Below, in pieces: positions 14,010 through 25,310 of a stretch of DNA of 64,000 nt (positions are counted from its first letter, which is position 1; every line of letters begins with the position of its first letter). The notes under the pieces were generated by a model, which made no database searches, had not been told where the DNA came from, and saw only the letters and a list, made by a program, of their open reading frames with translations. The stretch is from contig NW_020954590.1 of NCBI RefSeq assembly GCF_900497805.2, positions 96,050,599 to 96,114,598 of the forward strand. The letters are read 5' to 3'. This DNA comes from Vombatus ursinus. Its lineage: Eukaryota > Chordata > Mammalia > Diprotodontia > Vombatidae. The translations under genes and the position numbers were made by a program.

Positions 14010-15795
14010 ATTGATGCAATATCCTTTAAGATAGTGAGAGAGAGAACCAAAAGCAGGGAACGAATGAGAATGTTTGCTTGGAATATCTAGTGTGATGATA
14101 ACTGATAACAGAGAGAAAGCAGACCTGCTCAATTCTTATCTTGCTTCTGTTTTCTCTGTCAGAGAGAATGACTGAAAATTGAAGAACTAAAATAACTAAA
14201 AGAGAGTTGATACCCAATATAAGTAAGGAGGTAGTAACACTGTACTTGATGAAGAGTTGTCCTTGATGAATTCAAGTCACCTGACCCAGATGAACTACAT
14301 CCTCTGGCACTGAATGAACTGGCAGATGTGACTGTTGAACTCCTGTTAGTCTAAAAGGTCATGGAAAATAAGGGAGATACCACAAGATTGAAGAAAGTTA
14401 GAAGAATTGGTCCAATTAAGATCAGCACTGATCCTATGAAAATAATGTTGAGTTTTTAGTCCAAAGAATTGCTTCTTCTTGCTTTCTTTACAAAGAGGTG
14501 ACCCTTGTAGCACCAACATTTTCCAAGGAATGGAGAAAGGGAAGTGGTGATTCCAAAAAGCAACATGACTTCATCAAGAACAAGATATGCCAGAATAACA
14601 TCACTTTCTTCTTTGCTAAGGAATACTAAACTCAGAGATGAGGAGAATTCTGTAAATGGTTTACCTAAATTTCAGCAAAGCTATTGACAGTGTATTATAC
14701 CATACTTGCAGAAAAGATAGATAGATGGGAGATAAATAATAATATAATTAAATGTATTCAGCACTGGTTGAATGGTCAGATTCAAACAATAGCTGTTAAC
14801 TTAAAAATATCAACAAGGCAAGAGGTCTCTAATACAGTGCTGCAGGAATCTGTGATTGGCCCTCTGCTGTTTAAAATTTTTATCAGTGTTTTAGATAAAG
14901 GGATAGATGGAATGCTCATAAAATTTGCAGATGACACAAAACCAGCAGTAATAATTAGCAGAGTCGGGATCAAAAAAAAAAGATCTTGACAGACTAGAAC
15001 ACTGGAATGAATCAAATAAGATGAAATTCAATAGGGATAGTCTTACAATAGAGTATTAAAAAATCAGTTTCACAAGTATAACATAAGGGAGTCACAGTTA
15101 GATAGCAGTTCTAAAAAAAGATCTAGGGGTGTTAATGGACTAAAAAATCAACATAAGGCAGCAGTGTGATATGGCAGTCAAAAACCAAATTTGATCTTAG
15201 ACTGTAGTAGAACAGTCACTGCTTCCAAGAAAAGGGAAGTGATAGGCCCACTATATTCTTCCCTCATCAGACCTCATCTGTAGTATTATGTTCAGTTCTA
15301 AGCACCACAGTTCAGGGTGGACATTGATAAGCTAACCAGAGGGTGTCCAGTGGAGAGTAACCAGGATGGTAAAGGGCCTAGATTCTATGTTACATGAGTA
15401 TCAGGATAGGAAATTGGGCACGTTTAGCCTGGAGGAAACGAAGGGACATGATAAATGTCTTCAAGTATCTGAAGGGATGTCATGTAGAGGAGAGATTAGA
15501 CTTGTTCTGTTTTGCCCAAAGGAAAGAACAAGGAGCAGGGGGTAAAAGTTGCGAAAATGAAAATTTAGGCTTGTTGTCAGGTAAAATTTCCTAACAATTA
15601 GAGCTGTCCAAAAGTAGAATGGAATACTTCGAGAGGTGATAGCTTCGTATTACTTAGGGGTCTGCCAGCAGAAGCTGGACAAATACTTAGCAAGTGTGTT
15701 ATGATAGGGATTCCTTTCATGTATGGATTAAATCAGACAGCCACAGAGATCCCTTCCAACTCAAAAATTCTTCCATTCTCTAAGTCTGTGAATGT
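14010..15795 (+). mobile_element. CR1/L3-like LINE, reverse transcriptase to 3' end
   Basis: The best copy of this family here. Decayed text near 14270-14350 reads SPDPDELHPLALNELADVTVEL. The frame 14684-14989 encodes WLNGQIQTIAVNLKIS, then QESVIGPLLFKIFIS and LIKFADDTKPA: the reverse-transcriptase palm with the FADD catalytic motif. Downstream text matches the family C-terminus (LDRLEHWNESNKMKFN) and the 3' UTR ends with TTCCAACTC and TCTGTGA-type repeats. There are frameshifts; it is not functional. Confidence 0.8.
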
Positions 15796-15839
15796 CTGAT
15801 CAGTTGCCACATCTTATTAATTCAACCTGCAACATATTC

Positions 15840-16375
15840 TTTCATCTGTTCCCCTCTCTCCAATAAGATGAACACCACGCTGGTTCTTGCTCATCACCTC
15901 TCACCTTGTCTACTGCAATAGCCTTTTAATTTATCTCCTTGTGTCAAGTCACTTTCTCCTGCTTCAAAACATCATATGCACAGTTCTCTAATTGATAGTA
16001 CCAAAGCAAAGAATGATCATGTCACTGTCCTGCTCAAGAAGTTTCAATGGCTACCTATTGCCTCTAGGATAAAATATAAACTCCTCTTTTTGGTATTGAA
16101 TAGGGTGGAAAGGGACATAGGGAGACTATTAAAGTGGTTATTGGAGACCAGTTAAGAGACAGTAGGGAAGACCATTTCAGGGGGCCAAGTGAAAAATAAT
16201 GAGAGCCTGAACTTAGGTTATGCTGATTGGATGAGAGGAAACAACAAACACCACAGATGGAGCTAGGTGAAGAGGATTGTGGTGCCATCAGCACAGAGAA
16301 AGAAATTAGTAGAGGCAAGTTTAGAAGTTGTGGTGGGAAGCATTAAAAAAAATATGTACATTTTGATACCAAAGA
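15840..16375. mobile_element. L2 LINE pieces in both orientations
   Basis: 15840-16080 is a sense L2 ORF2 tail (ACTGCAATAGCCTTTTAAT, ATGATCATGTCACTGTCCTG, TGGCTACCTATTGCCT). 16080-16375 looks like a separate antisense L2 piece (GGGGCCAAGTG; TGGTGCCATCAGCACAGAG). Confidence 0.6.
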
Positions 16376-16377
16376 TC

Positions 16378-16560
16378 ATTGATTTAGAGCTAGGAGGGAC
16401 CTTACAACAGTCCAGATGCTTCATTTTATAGGTGAGGAAACTGAAGATTAGGGAAGTGAAGTAACCCACAGTCATCTATGTACTAAATAAGAGAAGTACA
16501 ATTTGAAACCAAATCATATGAATTCAAATCCCACATTTCTTCCACTGAACTGGATGACCA
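16378..16560 (-). mobile_element. MIR-type SINE, antisense
   Basis: TTTTATAGGTGAGGAAACTGA followed by GAAGTAACCCACAGTCA and CAAATCCCACA gives the antisense MIR order. Confidence 0.7.
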
Positions 16561-16714
16561 GCAGACAACTATAAAGATAGGGCTACAGTTAGAGTAGAAA
16601 AAACAACTTTTGAAGTCATTTATGTGAGATATGAAGCCATGTGAATGAAAGAGATCTAAGGAAAAGAATATAAACAGCAAAAATCTATGATATTATTCTT
16701 GTGGAAAAAAAATA

Positions 16715-16790
16715 TATCCTCAGCACTTAGCATAGTGCCTGGCACATAGTAAGCAATTAATAAATACTAGTACATTTAGGTACATAGGGA
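16715..16790 (+). repeat. L2/MIR 3' tail
   Basis: CACTTAGCATAGTGCCTGGC followed by ACATAGTAAGCAATTAATAAATA is the shared L2/MIR tail. Confidence 0.75.
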
Positions 16791-16864
16791 CCAAAAAACT
16801 GATGGTTTTCCCTTCCCATATTGATTCTTTTGGGAAGGCAAACTAGGCCATCTTTTGTTTGTTT

Positions 16865-17152
16865 CAATTCTAAATGAGCCTTTATTCACTGAATGGGTGT
16901 TGTCTCAGACAAAATGAAACCTGGAAAAGACCTTAGCTTAAAAAGGTCAAGGTCTTTCATTCATCCCGGGCCATCACCAGTCATCCTGACTTAGGTCTTG
17001 CCACTGGACTACAATGACTCTGGAGGAGAGAGCGAAGCTGATGACTTTGTACAGCTCTGCCTCACTGAAATCCAATTTACTTGCAAGTTAAGACATCACT
17101 CTCCAGATGTCATTGGTCTTCTTCAACAATGAAAGATGAACAACAAACAACA
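16865..17152 (+). mobile_element. RTE-mobilised SINE-like element with (CAA)n tail
   Basis: GGTCTTGCCACTGGACTACA, then GATGTCATTGGTCTTCTTC, and a tail AACAACAAACAACAACAA instead of poly(A). Simple-repeat tails of this kind are typical of RTE-clade mobilised SINEs, and an RTE relic lies at 30.8-31.4 kb. The exact family name is uncertain. Confidence 0.6.
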
Positions 17153-17475
17153 ACAATATAGGGATCTGGTTGAATAGCTGGACCTAAAGAATAGTTACAA
17201 ATGGTTTTATCTTAACATAGAATGCACCAGGGATCTGTACTTAGTCCTGCATGGTGTAACATTTTTGTCAACAATTTGACAGAAGACATACATAAATGCT
17301 TTCAAATATACAGATGAAAAAGCTGGTATAGATAGATAACACTGGATGATAGGATTCAAAAAAATCTTAAAAGGCTGGACTATTAGATTGAATCAAATTG
17401 AACTTAAAATGAATCAAACTGAATCAAGATGAAATATGATAGAAATAAATGTAAAGTCCTACATTTGGGTTCAAA
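17153..17475 (+). mobile_element. CR1/L3-like LINE fragment
   Basis: CACCAGGGATCTGTACTTAGTCCTG reads like QGSVLSP, followed by IFVNNLTEDIH and an FADD-like region that has decayed. It ends with the GTCCTACATTTGGGTTCAAA block of the family. Confidence 0.7.
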
Positions 17476-17654
17476 AAACCTGCTTTAAAAATATCAAATG
17501 GAAAGAGAAAAAAAACACAAGCTGCTTGCATCAAAAATTAAAAAGGAGAATTCAAAACCATTGAAGAGGAACTAAAGGAAATTGTTATCAAAAATTATTA
17601 TGCTCAACTATATTCTAACAAAACTCATAACTTAGAGAAAATGGATAAATACTT
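17375..17654 (+). repeat. 280-base block, copy 1 (CR1/L1 junction)
   Basis: This block runs across the CR1-to-L1 junction and recurs at 21316-21595 at the same length, with two differences that I can see by reading. It is embedded in continuing CR1 sequence on the left and continuing L1 on the right, so it is likely the source copy. Confidence 0.9.
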
Positions 17655-18595
17655 AAAAAATACAAAATACCACAAATAACAAGAGAAGAAATAGATTATG
17701 TAAATAATTCAATATCAAAAAAAGAAATTGAACATGTCATTGATAAATTTCCAAAAAAAAAAAAAATTTTCAGGAGCAGATGGATTTATAAGTGAATTTT
17801 ATAAAGTATTAAAAGAACAATTAATCCTAATATTACATAAACGGTTGACAAAAATACAAAAAGAAAAGACTCTTCCAATATCTTCCTATGATACAAACAT
17901 GGTCTTGAACTAGGGAGAGATAAAGCAAATTATAAACCAACCTCCCTAACAAACACAGAAACAAATATTTTAAATAAAATATTAGCGAATAGGGTACAAC
18001 ATATTAGAAAGATTATACTTTATGACCACACTGGATTTATTCAAGAAATGCAAGGCTAGTTCAATATAAGGGAGACTACAAACATAATAAACCATATTAA
18101 TTGCATATATAATAAAAAACACATGCTTTTATCAATAAGACACTAAAAAAGATTTTGACAAAATCCAAACCTGCTTCTTTTAGAAGCACCAGAAAGTATT
18201 GGAATAAATGGACCTTTCCTTAATACAATAAAATAATATCTATCTAAAACCAAGAGCTAACATTCCATGCAATAGAAAAAGTTAAAGGCCTTTCTAACAA
18301 GATTAGGGGTAAAATGAAGATGCGCATTATCACCATTACTGCTTAACGTAACTCTTAATTAGACAAGAAAGAATAATTGAGAGAATAAGCATAGGCAATA
18401 TCACTTTTTGCAGATCCCATGATAATTACTTAGAAAACTCCAAGAGGCAATTCAAAAATTAACTGAAATAACTCAGCAAAATTGCAGAATAGAAAATAAA
18501 TCCATATAAATTATCAGCATTCCTATACTTTACCAACAAAGGCTAGAAGGAGGAGATAGAAAGATATGTTTCACTCAAAAACTATACTAAGTATG
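17476..18595 (+). mobile_element. Old L1 ORF2 fragment
   Basis: This reads as the ORF2 segment before and within the reverse transcriptase: IEEELKEIVIKNYYAQLY, then [18 protein letters not shown] (17728-17913), then decayed RT text ending around 18595. It abuts the CR1 fragment directly. Confidence 0.8.
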
Positions 18596-18960
18596 AAATA
18601 TGTTGGAGTCTATCATGCGAAAGAACTATCATGTCAAAGTGGAATTGCTTCTTTTCTGCATGGCCCCAAAGGGCAAAACTAACAAGAATAAATGACAGTG
18701 GCAAAGAGGCAAATTTGCATTTGAAGTCAGGGAAAAAACAAAACAAAACAAAACTCCTGACAGAGCTATCCAAAAATGGAATGAGTTGCCCTGGAAAGTA
18801 ATGGATTTTCCCTCACTCAAGGTCTTAAAGCAAAGGAGGGAATGACCACTTGTTATATGTGAAGTAGAAAGGATTCCTGTTCAGGTACAGATTTGATTAG
18901 TTGACCTCTGAAGTCACTTCCAACTCTAAGATTCTGTCTGATTCTGAGAAAAAAGGGCTA
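18596..18960 (+). mobile_element. CR1/L3-like LINE 3' end
   Basis: GGCAAAGAGGCAAATTTGCAT, GACAGAGCTATCCAAAAATGG, ATTCCTGTTCAGGTAC and TTCCAACTCTAAGATTCTG are the family 3' UTR in order. Confidence 0.8.
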
Positions 18961-18989
18961 TGCTCAAAGTACTGGGTCAAAATAAAATC

Positions 18990-19395
18990 ACAGAAGCCAA
19001 GAGAGGAAAGGTATCAACTGCTAACATGCCAAGAGCAGGACTGAACAAAAATCATCAGATTCAGCAATCAGGAAGTCATTGGTGACCTTGAAAGGGGTAG
19101 GACCTATAATACTGGTAAGAACCAAAACCAGATTTCAAGTATATTAGAGACTTGAGTTAGTAGTGAAAAAATTAGAGGCTGCAAGTATAAACTAACGTTT
19201 CTCGATGTTTCTCGGTGAAAGGGATGGAAAAACTATCTAACATAAGCAGTCAGAAGGGACAAAGGAACGTTTTTTTTAAAGGATAAGAGAGACCTAAATA
19301 TGGTTGTAGGCATATAGGAAAGAGCCAATAGAGAGGGAAAGCTTAAAAATGAAAGAATGAGAATGATTAACAAAGCAAGTTCCCAAAAGATTATA
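18990..19395 (-). mobile_element. L2 LINE fragment, antisense
   Basis: AGGAAGTCATTGGTGACCTTG and the following purine-rich text are the antisense of L2 reverse-transcriptase sequence, paralleling 28.7-28.9 kb and 53.3-53.45 kb. Confidence 0.65.
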
Positions 19396-19399
19396 TGAT

Positions 19400-19525
19400 C
19401 ACATAATTTAGATCTACAGAGGACCTTAGAGATAATCTAGTTCAACTCTCTTATTTTACATGAACAAACATCTAGAAAGCTGCAGAGACTTGCCCATGGC
19501 CAAAAGGTAGTAAGTGGCAAAGATG
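19400..19525 (-). mobile_element. MIR-type SINE fragment, antisense
   Basis: CTTAGAGATAATCTAGTTCAA, TTATTTTACATGAACAAAC and GACTTGCCCATGGCCAAAAGG follow antisense MIR order. Confidence 0.65.
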
Positions 19526-19529
19526 GATG

Positions 19530-19805
19530 ATGTTTTGACTTGTTTATGATGTAATCTTTTACAGCCAGGCCACATATCCATTCGGAATTTATCTTGGCAT
19601 AACATGTAAAGTGTTGGTTTTTCTTTCATATTGTCCAATTTTCCCAGCAGTTTTTGTCAAATAGTGAGTCCTTATTCCAGAAGCTGAATTGTTTATGTTC
19701 ACTGAATACTGTGATACTAGATACATTTACTTCTGAATGTTTTGTACCTTATCTGTTGCAGTGACTGATCTCTATTTTTAATCAGTGCCAAATTGTTTGT
19801 AAGAT
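19530..19805 (-). mobile_element. Inverted 5' segment of an L1
   Basis: On the minus strand this reads CTTCTGGAATAAGGACTCAC, TATTTGACAAAAACTGCTGG and GAAAATTGGAC: the ORF2 region FWNKDSLFDKNCWENW. It abuts the sense L1 that follows. In L1 coordinates it lies just upstream of where that sense part begins, the pattern of twin-primed insertion. Confidence 0.75.
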
Positions 19806-20374
19806 TAAAAAGGAAACAGTTACCTTGGGAAAAAATCTTTGCAATAAATTTCTCTAATAAAGTTATGTAAATATTTGATATATAAGTATATCAAAGACAT
19901 ATAAGTAACTGATGCAACCCTCACAAAACAGACAAGTGGCTTAAAAAGATTGCTGCATAATTTTCCAAGATAGGAGTCTAGGCTACCAATAGCCACATGA
20001 AAAACTTCTCTTACTAATAACTAGAGAAATGTAAATTAATGCAACTCTGAGGTTCTACCTCACATCCATCAGATTGGAAAAGTTGACAAGAAAGAAAAAT
20101 AATGACTGTTGGACAAGCTGTGGGAAAATAGGCACCTTATACACTGTTGATGGAATTGTGAATTTTTCCAACTATTCTGGAAAGTAATTTGTAACTTTAT
20201 CTCAAAAGTTATTAAACTCTGCATACTCTTTGACTCAGCTATACTAGGCCTACATCACAAAGAGACCAAAGTGGTGCAGTGGATATAGCTTCAGCCTTGG
20301 AGTCAGGAGGACCTGAGTTCAAATCTGTCCTCAGACACTGGACACTTACTAGCTGTGTGACCCTGCCTCACCAA

Positions 20375-20405
<31 letters not shown>

Positions 20406-20935
20406 CACCAAAGGAAAGGAAAAGAACCCATGCGCACAAAATTATTTATAGAATGAGGTGGCAAAGAAATGAAACATCAATTTGGAAATAGATGAACAAA
20501 GTATGGTTTATAAATATAATGGAATATTTTTGTGCTGTAAGAAATAATAAAAAGGACAGTTTCAGAGAAAACTAGGAAGACGTGTATGAACTGATACAAA
20601 ATGAAGTGAACAAAACCAGGAAAATAATCACATTAACATTGTAAAGACAAACAATTTTGAAAGACTTAAGAACTCTAATCAATGCAATAACCACTCACAA
20701 TTCCAGAGGATCAATGAGGAAGCATACAACCCACCTCCTGACAGAGAGGTGATCAACTCAAGGTATAGACATATATCCTAAGGATATAGTCAATGAAAAG
20801 ATTTGTTTTGATTGACTGTGCATATTTGTTACAAGGGTTTTGTTTTTGTTTTTATTTTTTCCCCCATGGTAGGAAGGGGAGAGGAAAGAAAATAGTTATG
20901 TTAATTGAAAAAAGTTAATTTTTTAAAAAATATTC
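19806..20935 (+). mobile_element. L1 ORF2 tail and 3' UTR, interrupted by a SINE
   Basis: It begins at the region equivalent to WERIFTTSLSGKGL and continues to the 3' UTR with CACCTCCTGACAGAGAGGTG and a T-rich/A-rich end near 20935. A CORE-SINE occupies about 20272-20408. With 19530-19805 it forms one insertion with an inverted 5' end. Confidence 0.8.
20272..20408 (+). mobile_element. Marsupial CORE-SINE inside the L1
   Basis: GTGGTGCAGTGGATATAGC, GGAGGACCTGAGTTCAAATC and TTACTAGCTGTGTGACCCTG, then an A-run and a (GA)n tract. The first bases of the head are missing. The flanks GAGACCAAAG and GAGACACCAAAGG may be remains of a target duplication. Confidence 0.8.
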
Positions 20936-21315
20936 CTGCAATGAAAATGTGGGTAAAGATAATACTAACACTGTAAGCTCAAACAAAAACACAAATAATA
21001 AAGCTAACACTTTCCTATAAGCTTTTCATCAGCCAAATTATCAGGCAAAAACAATGATGATCTAATGAGATCTGGCAAGAACTCAGCTAAAAAAATTCTA
21101 AACCATCAAGAAGATTATTTGAAATACGGAGCTACATCCACTAAGATTAATGATTAAGCTCACCCTAAGTGTATATTTCAGTGCCTTGTAATATTAGCTA
21201 ATAACAGTATGAAGCAATAAGGATTAAGAAGACATTTAAAACTAAGCCTTTATTGCCAAAAATGATCCATAATTTATTAAAAACTCCCAAATATTCATAC
21301 TCAAACTTGAAGACC

Positions 21316-21595
21316 CTGGACTATTAGATTGAATCAAATTGAAATTAAAATGAATCAAACTGAATCAAGATGAAATATGATAGAAATAAATGTAAAGTCC
21401 TACATTTGGGTTCAAAAAACCTGCTTTAAAAATATCAAATGGAAAGAGAAAAAAAACACAAGCTGCTTGCATCAAAAATTAAAAAGGAGAATTCAAAACC
21501 ATTGAAGAGGAACTAAAGGAAATTGTTATCAAAAAATATTATGCTCAACTATATTCTAACAAAACTCATAACTTAGAGAAAATGGATAAATACTT
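21316..21595 (+). repeat. 280-base block, copy 2 (CR1/L1 junction)
   Basis: Nearly identical to 17375-17654 over 280 bases, with two visible substitutions and no length change. The flanks differ: neither CR1 text to the left nor L1 text to the right continues here. It therefore looks like an inserted copy of a chimeric source. Confidence 0.9.
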
Positions 21596-21639
21596 TTTCT
21601 AAACTGATCAAAAATTTGCCCAAATGAAGGGTTTCAGTG

Positions 21640-21760
21640 GGTACTGAATGATTTGTGTATATATATGTACATATGTATGTATATATAAATGTATGTATAT
21701 GTACATGTGTATATGTGTGTTTACATACACATGTATGCATATATATATACACACATGTAA
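21640..21760. repeat. TATG/ACAT-rich low-complexity tract
   Basis: Interspersed (TATG), (TA) and (CA) units. No other structure is seen. Confidence 0.85.
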
Positions 21761-21769
21761 CACATTCCA

Positions 21770-22879
21770 ATTAGTTTGCAAGAACAATTTATTGACATTG
21801 GATTAGACAAAAATTTACTAAATGAATTTCAATAAAAAAACTTTTGCATAATTGATAGATAAGAGTGAAAAACGAGAATTGTGATTTAGTAAGTACAGCC
21901 AACAATGTACTTCCTCAATTTTGGTTCACATACCTTTGCGATCATTGTTTTCAGCTATGATAGTGATTAAAACCAAGAACCAAAATAAACTGAAGGGAAA
22001 ACTAAACCTTTGAATCACTTATTACAAAGTGTTAAACCAAGATTTTGAAAAATATGAATATTCAAGCATATTGCTCTCATTAAAAAAACTACTATTAGTA
22101 CTGTATGAGAGCAAAAGGTTCTTTGTACTGTAAGTAAAAATAATTTTTAAAATACTGTTTATTTCTTCATCTCATCCTTTTTATTTCAATTTGTTATATA
22201 TGTTTTATAATATATGATATGAGTGCATGATTTAAAAAGGCTTGGAAACCAGTGCCTTAAACATCATTTGAAATTCTAAAAGAGCCACAGTTTGGAATTG
22301 TTTTCAAATCTGCATACAGGCTATAAGAATATGATTGCTAAAGCCAAAATATGTATTAAGAGATTAAGGGGGAAAGTGACTACACTTTTCTACAGAGACC
22401 TTTGAAACCTTTTAAAATTGAATGACAGTTCATTCTACTACATACAGGTAATAAAAGCATTCTCCTTAAGAACACAAAATTGTGAAATCAAATTGAGGCA
22501 AACAGTGAGAAGAAAACCATATATTAGTCATTTCATTTCAGATGACTGCCAAAGGAAAAACAAAACAAGAAATACCACATAATCTTTCAAAGCCTTCCCT
22601 TTCTCCCACCCCAATAAGTAAAAGTATCATTTGATTTATTTTGCAACAGATTGCTTATAGTGGTAAAAAAAAAAAAAAAAAACAGAATTCCTTAGTGCCT
22701 ATAGGCATTGATAAGAAAATAATGGTTTAAAAAAAAAAAAGCCCTAGAAGCACATATTTGATTAATTTATTGGATGGCATGCTTTGAAAAATTTCAACTC
22801 TATACGTCAAAGTCATAGTTAAATATTATCAGCATTTTAAAAATATTTAAAGTCTTACTTAAAGCTTGGTATAATGTTG
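21770..22879. other. STAU2 intron, no recognised feature
   Basis: AT-rich sequence with two A-runs (22664-22681 and 22729-22740). No exon, repeat end or reading frame of note is seen. Confidence 0.6.
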
Positions 22880-23315
22880 GAATAATGATGGACCTAACTC
22901 TGTACCTAACTTCAGAGTCCAGATTTTGACTCAGATGAGATCCTGATCTAGCTCAGTCCTCCCCAATCAATCACATCTCTCACCTCTGTACCTTTTGCAC
23001 AGGCTGTCCTCCATCCTTCCTCACATTTTAGAACCCAGAGCTCCCTTCAAGGCTCAATTCATGCCACATTCTTCCAGAGGCCTTCCTCCAATTGTTAATG
23101 TCCTATGTCACCCATCACTGGACTTACTTTGTATTATTCTGCATTTATTTATCTAGGAACATGTTGCATCTTCTCAGTAAAACATGAGTCCTTGAGGGGC
23201 TGTTTCATGTTGTATTTTGTATTGCCAGGACTAGCGCAATGCCTGGTGCACAGTATGCTTACTGGTTGACTGATAAATGCAGTCAATAAATGCTTATTGG
23301 CTGATGGCTTATAGA
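22880..23315 (+). mobile_element. L2 LINE 3' end
   Basis: CCAGAGGCCTTCCTCCAATTG, TTGTATTGCCAGGACTAGCG and AATGCCTGGTGCACAGTATGC, then AATAAATGCTTATTGG: the classic sense L2 ORF2 end and tail. Confidence 0.85.
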
Positions 23316-23833
23316 GAAGGAAATCTATTACATCTAGTTTTACTGATCAAAGAATTCTCTTTCATCTAACTCTAAGGTTCTGCAAACAAAAAAAATCTTA
23401 AAAGCAGGTAACAAAGGTTGTATTTTTGCTTTTAGTTTGCTCCACCCCCCTTGCCCCTTTCCTCCCTGCTGGCACAGTCTTTCCTTGTACAACCTAATTA
23501 TGAGATAATTTTCCCCATACTTCCTCCCCCACTCCCTTTTCCCTTCGTTATTCCTTTTTCCTTTTGTCTTTCAAAATCATAAAAACAAAAACTAGCAAAA
23601 TCACACCCAGGTTTTCTGTCTTAATTAATTCTCTCTATGACCCTGATGCCATAGGATTGAGAAAAAAACTGTATCATCTTACACTATTAGAATGTGAATA
23701 CTTCATCATTATTTAGTCCCTTCTAATTGCTTACTTGTAGTTACTTTTTTTAAGACTCTTTTGACTCCTTGGTTTGTGCTTCAAAGTTTCTACTCAGTTC
23801 TGACCTTGTTATCAGTAATGCTTAAAGTCTTCT

Positions 23834-23900
23834 GTGTGTGTGTGTGTATATATGTATGTATGTATGTATGTATATACACACACACACACATATATTTATG
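23834..23900. repeat. Palindromic (TG)n(TATG)n(CA)n microsatellite
   Basis: A (TG)n run is followed by TATG repeats and then a (CA)n run with TATAT ends, so left and right arms are complementary and could pair as a hairpin. Confidence 0.9.
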
Positions 23901-24663
23901 GCAGGGGGAGATACAGTATTTTAGGTTCTCTGTTACTTTATAGTGGTGACTGCTAAATCTTGTGCGATCTTGACTGTAGCTTATTGGTAATTTGAAATCT
24001 TTCTTTATAGCTGCTTGTAGCATTTTTTTTATCTGGAAATTCTGGATATTGCCTTTGATGTTCCTGGGAGGTTTTATTCTAAGGTCTCTTTCAGGAAGAT
24101 GATCATAGAATTCATTCTACTTTATACTTTCCCTCAGGTTCTAATAAATCTGGGCAGTTTAATGATTTCTTGAAATATGAGGGTTTTTTTTAAATTATTG
24201 CTTTTAATTAGCCCAATGATTTTTAAATTATCTCCTTAATCTGTTCTCTAGGTCAATTGTTTTTTGATATGAGATAACACATTTTCTTCTATTTTTTCAA
24301 TCTTTTAACTTTGTTTTAATATTTCTTATTGTTTCACTGAAGTCATTCAATTATATTCAAATATTCTATTCAAATTTTCAAGGAGTCTGTTGGGTAAGAT
24401 TTTGTACCTCTTTTACTAAGTTACTAATTCTGTTTCCACAGGCTAGGTATCTCCAGGACTTCAGTCACCCAAAATCATTTGATCCAGGGCAAAGTCTAAT
24501 CACTGCCTCGTCCAAACTTTCCAATCTCCTAACCTATGGCTTACCCTTGGTTAGAGCTCCAGTAGATTACTGCTGGCCACTCTTCTGTCACCTAGCTGGA
24601 AGGCTCTACAGGTTCCTTGGTCTAAACTCCCTACCTTGGTAACTCAGGTGAAGTCTTTGAACT

Positions 24664-24860
24664 GCCTTCTGGGCACATATTATCTACCAGAAACTATGCT
24701 AAGCATTGGGGACACAAAGAAAGGCAAACAGACAAGCCCTGTTCTCAAGAAGCTCACAGTCTAATAGGGGAGACAGTATGCAAACAACTATACACACCAG
24801 CTATGTACGGATAAATATATCCGTATTTTTACGGAGATAATCAGCAGAGGAAAGGCACTA
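24664..24860 (-). mobile_element. L2 3' end, antisense
   Basis: AACTATGCTAAGCATTGGGG, AAGAAGCTCACAGTCTAATAG and GGGAGACAGTATGCAAACAA match the antisense L2 3' end. The palindromic GGATAAATATATCCGTATTTTTACGG lies within it. Confidence 0.75.
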
Positions 24861-25310
24861 GTTACAAAACAAATGCTGGCTTCTATTCCTGCACCTTTCC
24901 CAGTTCACAGCCTCAGGCCTCAGTCCACTATTAGGTACACGTCCCTACTTCAATCTGCCTTAGATCTGAGACACAGCTCTGCCCGTTGGCTCCTATAACT
25001 ACCCTTTATACAGGGTCTGACCAGCCCCTGATAGATCTGGCCCTAAGAGATCACAGCCACAGGTCTCAGTCAGTCCCAATCTCAGAAGGTTCCCCACTGT
25101 GCCTCCCTGGCTGAACGTGTCCCCAGTGTCCCTCAACCTGTCTCCCTATGCTTGTTTGAACTGGAAAAATGACTCACTGTGCTCTTCCCTTCCATTTCCT
25201 GCTAAGGACTCAGTCTGGTGCTCTTTCAGGGTCTGTGCTGGAGCAATTGTGGAGGACCGCTGGGCTGAACCGCTTCCTCCTACTCTACTGGCTTAGTGTC
25301 TCTATTTTTC

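Larger units (their letters stand above)
23420..25310 (-). mobile_element. L1 5' end (5' UTR and ORF1), antisense, with an L2 insertion
   Basis: 23750-24420 is T-rich and reads as antisense L1 ORF1 coiled-coil text (TTAATCTGTTCTCTAGGTCAA; ATTTTCTTCTATTTTTTCAA). 24430-24660 and 24870-25310 are GC-richer and resemble an antisense L1 5' UTR. An antisense L2 3' end occupies about 24664-24860. Short plus-strand frames at 25099-25456 in the GC-rich part show no domain and I do not call them genes. Confidence 0.55.
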
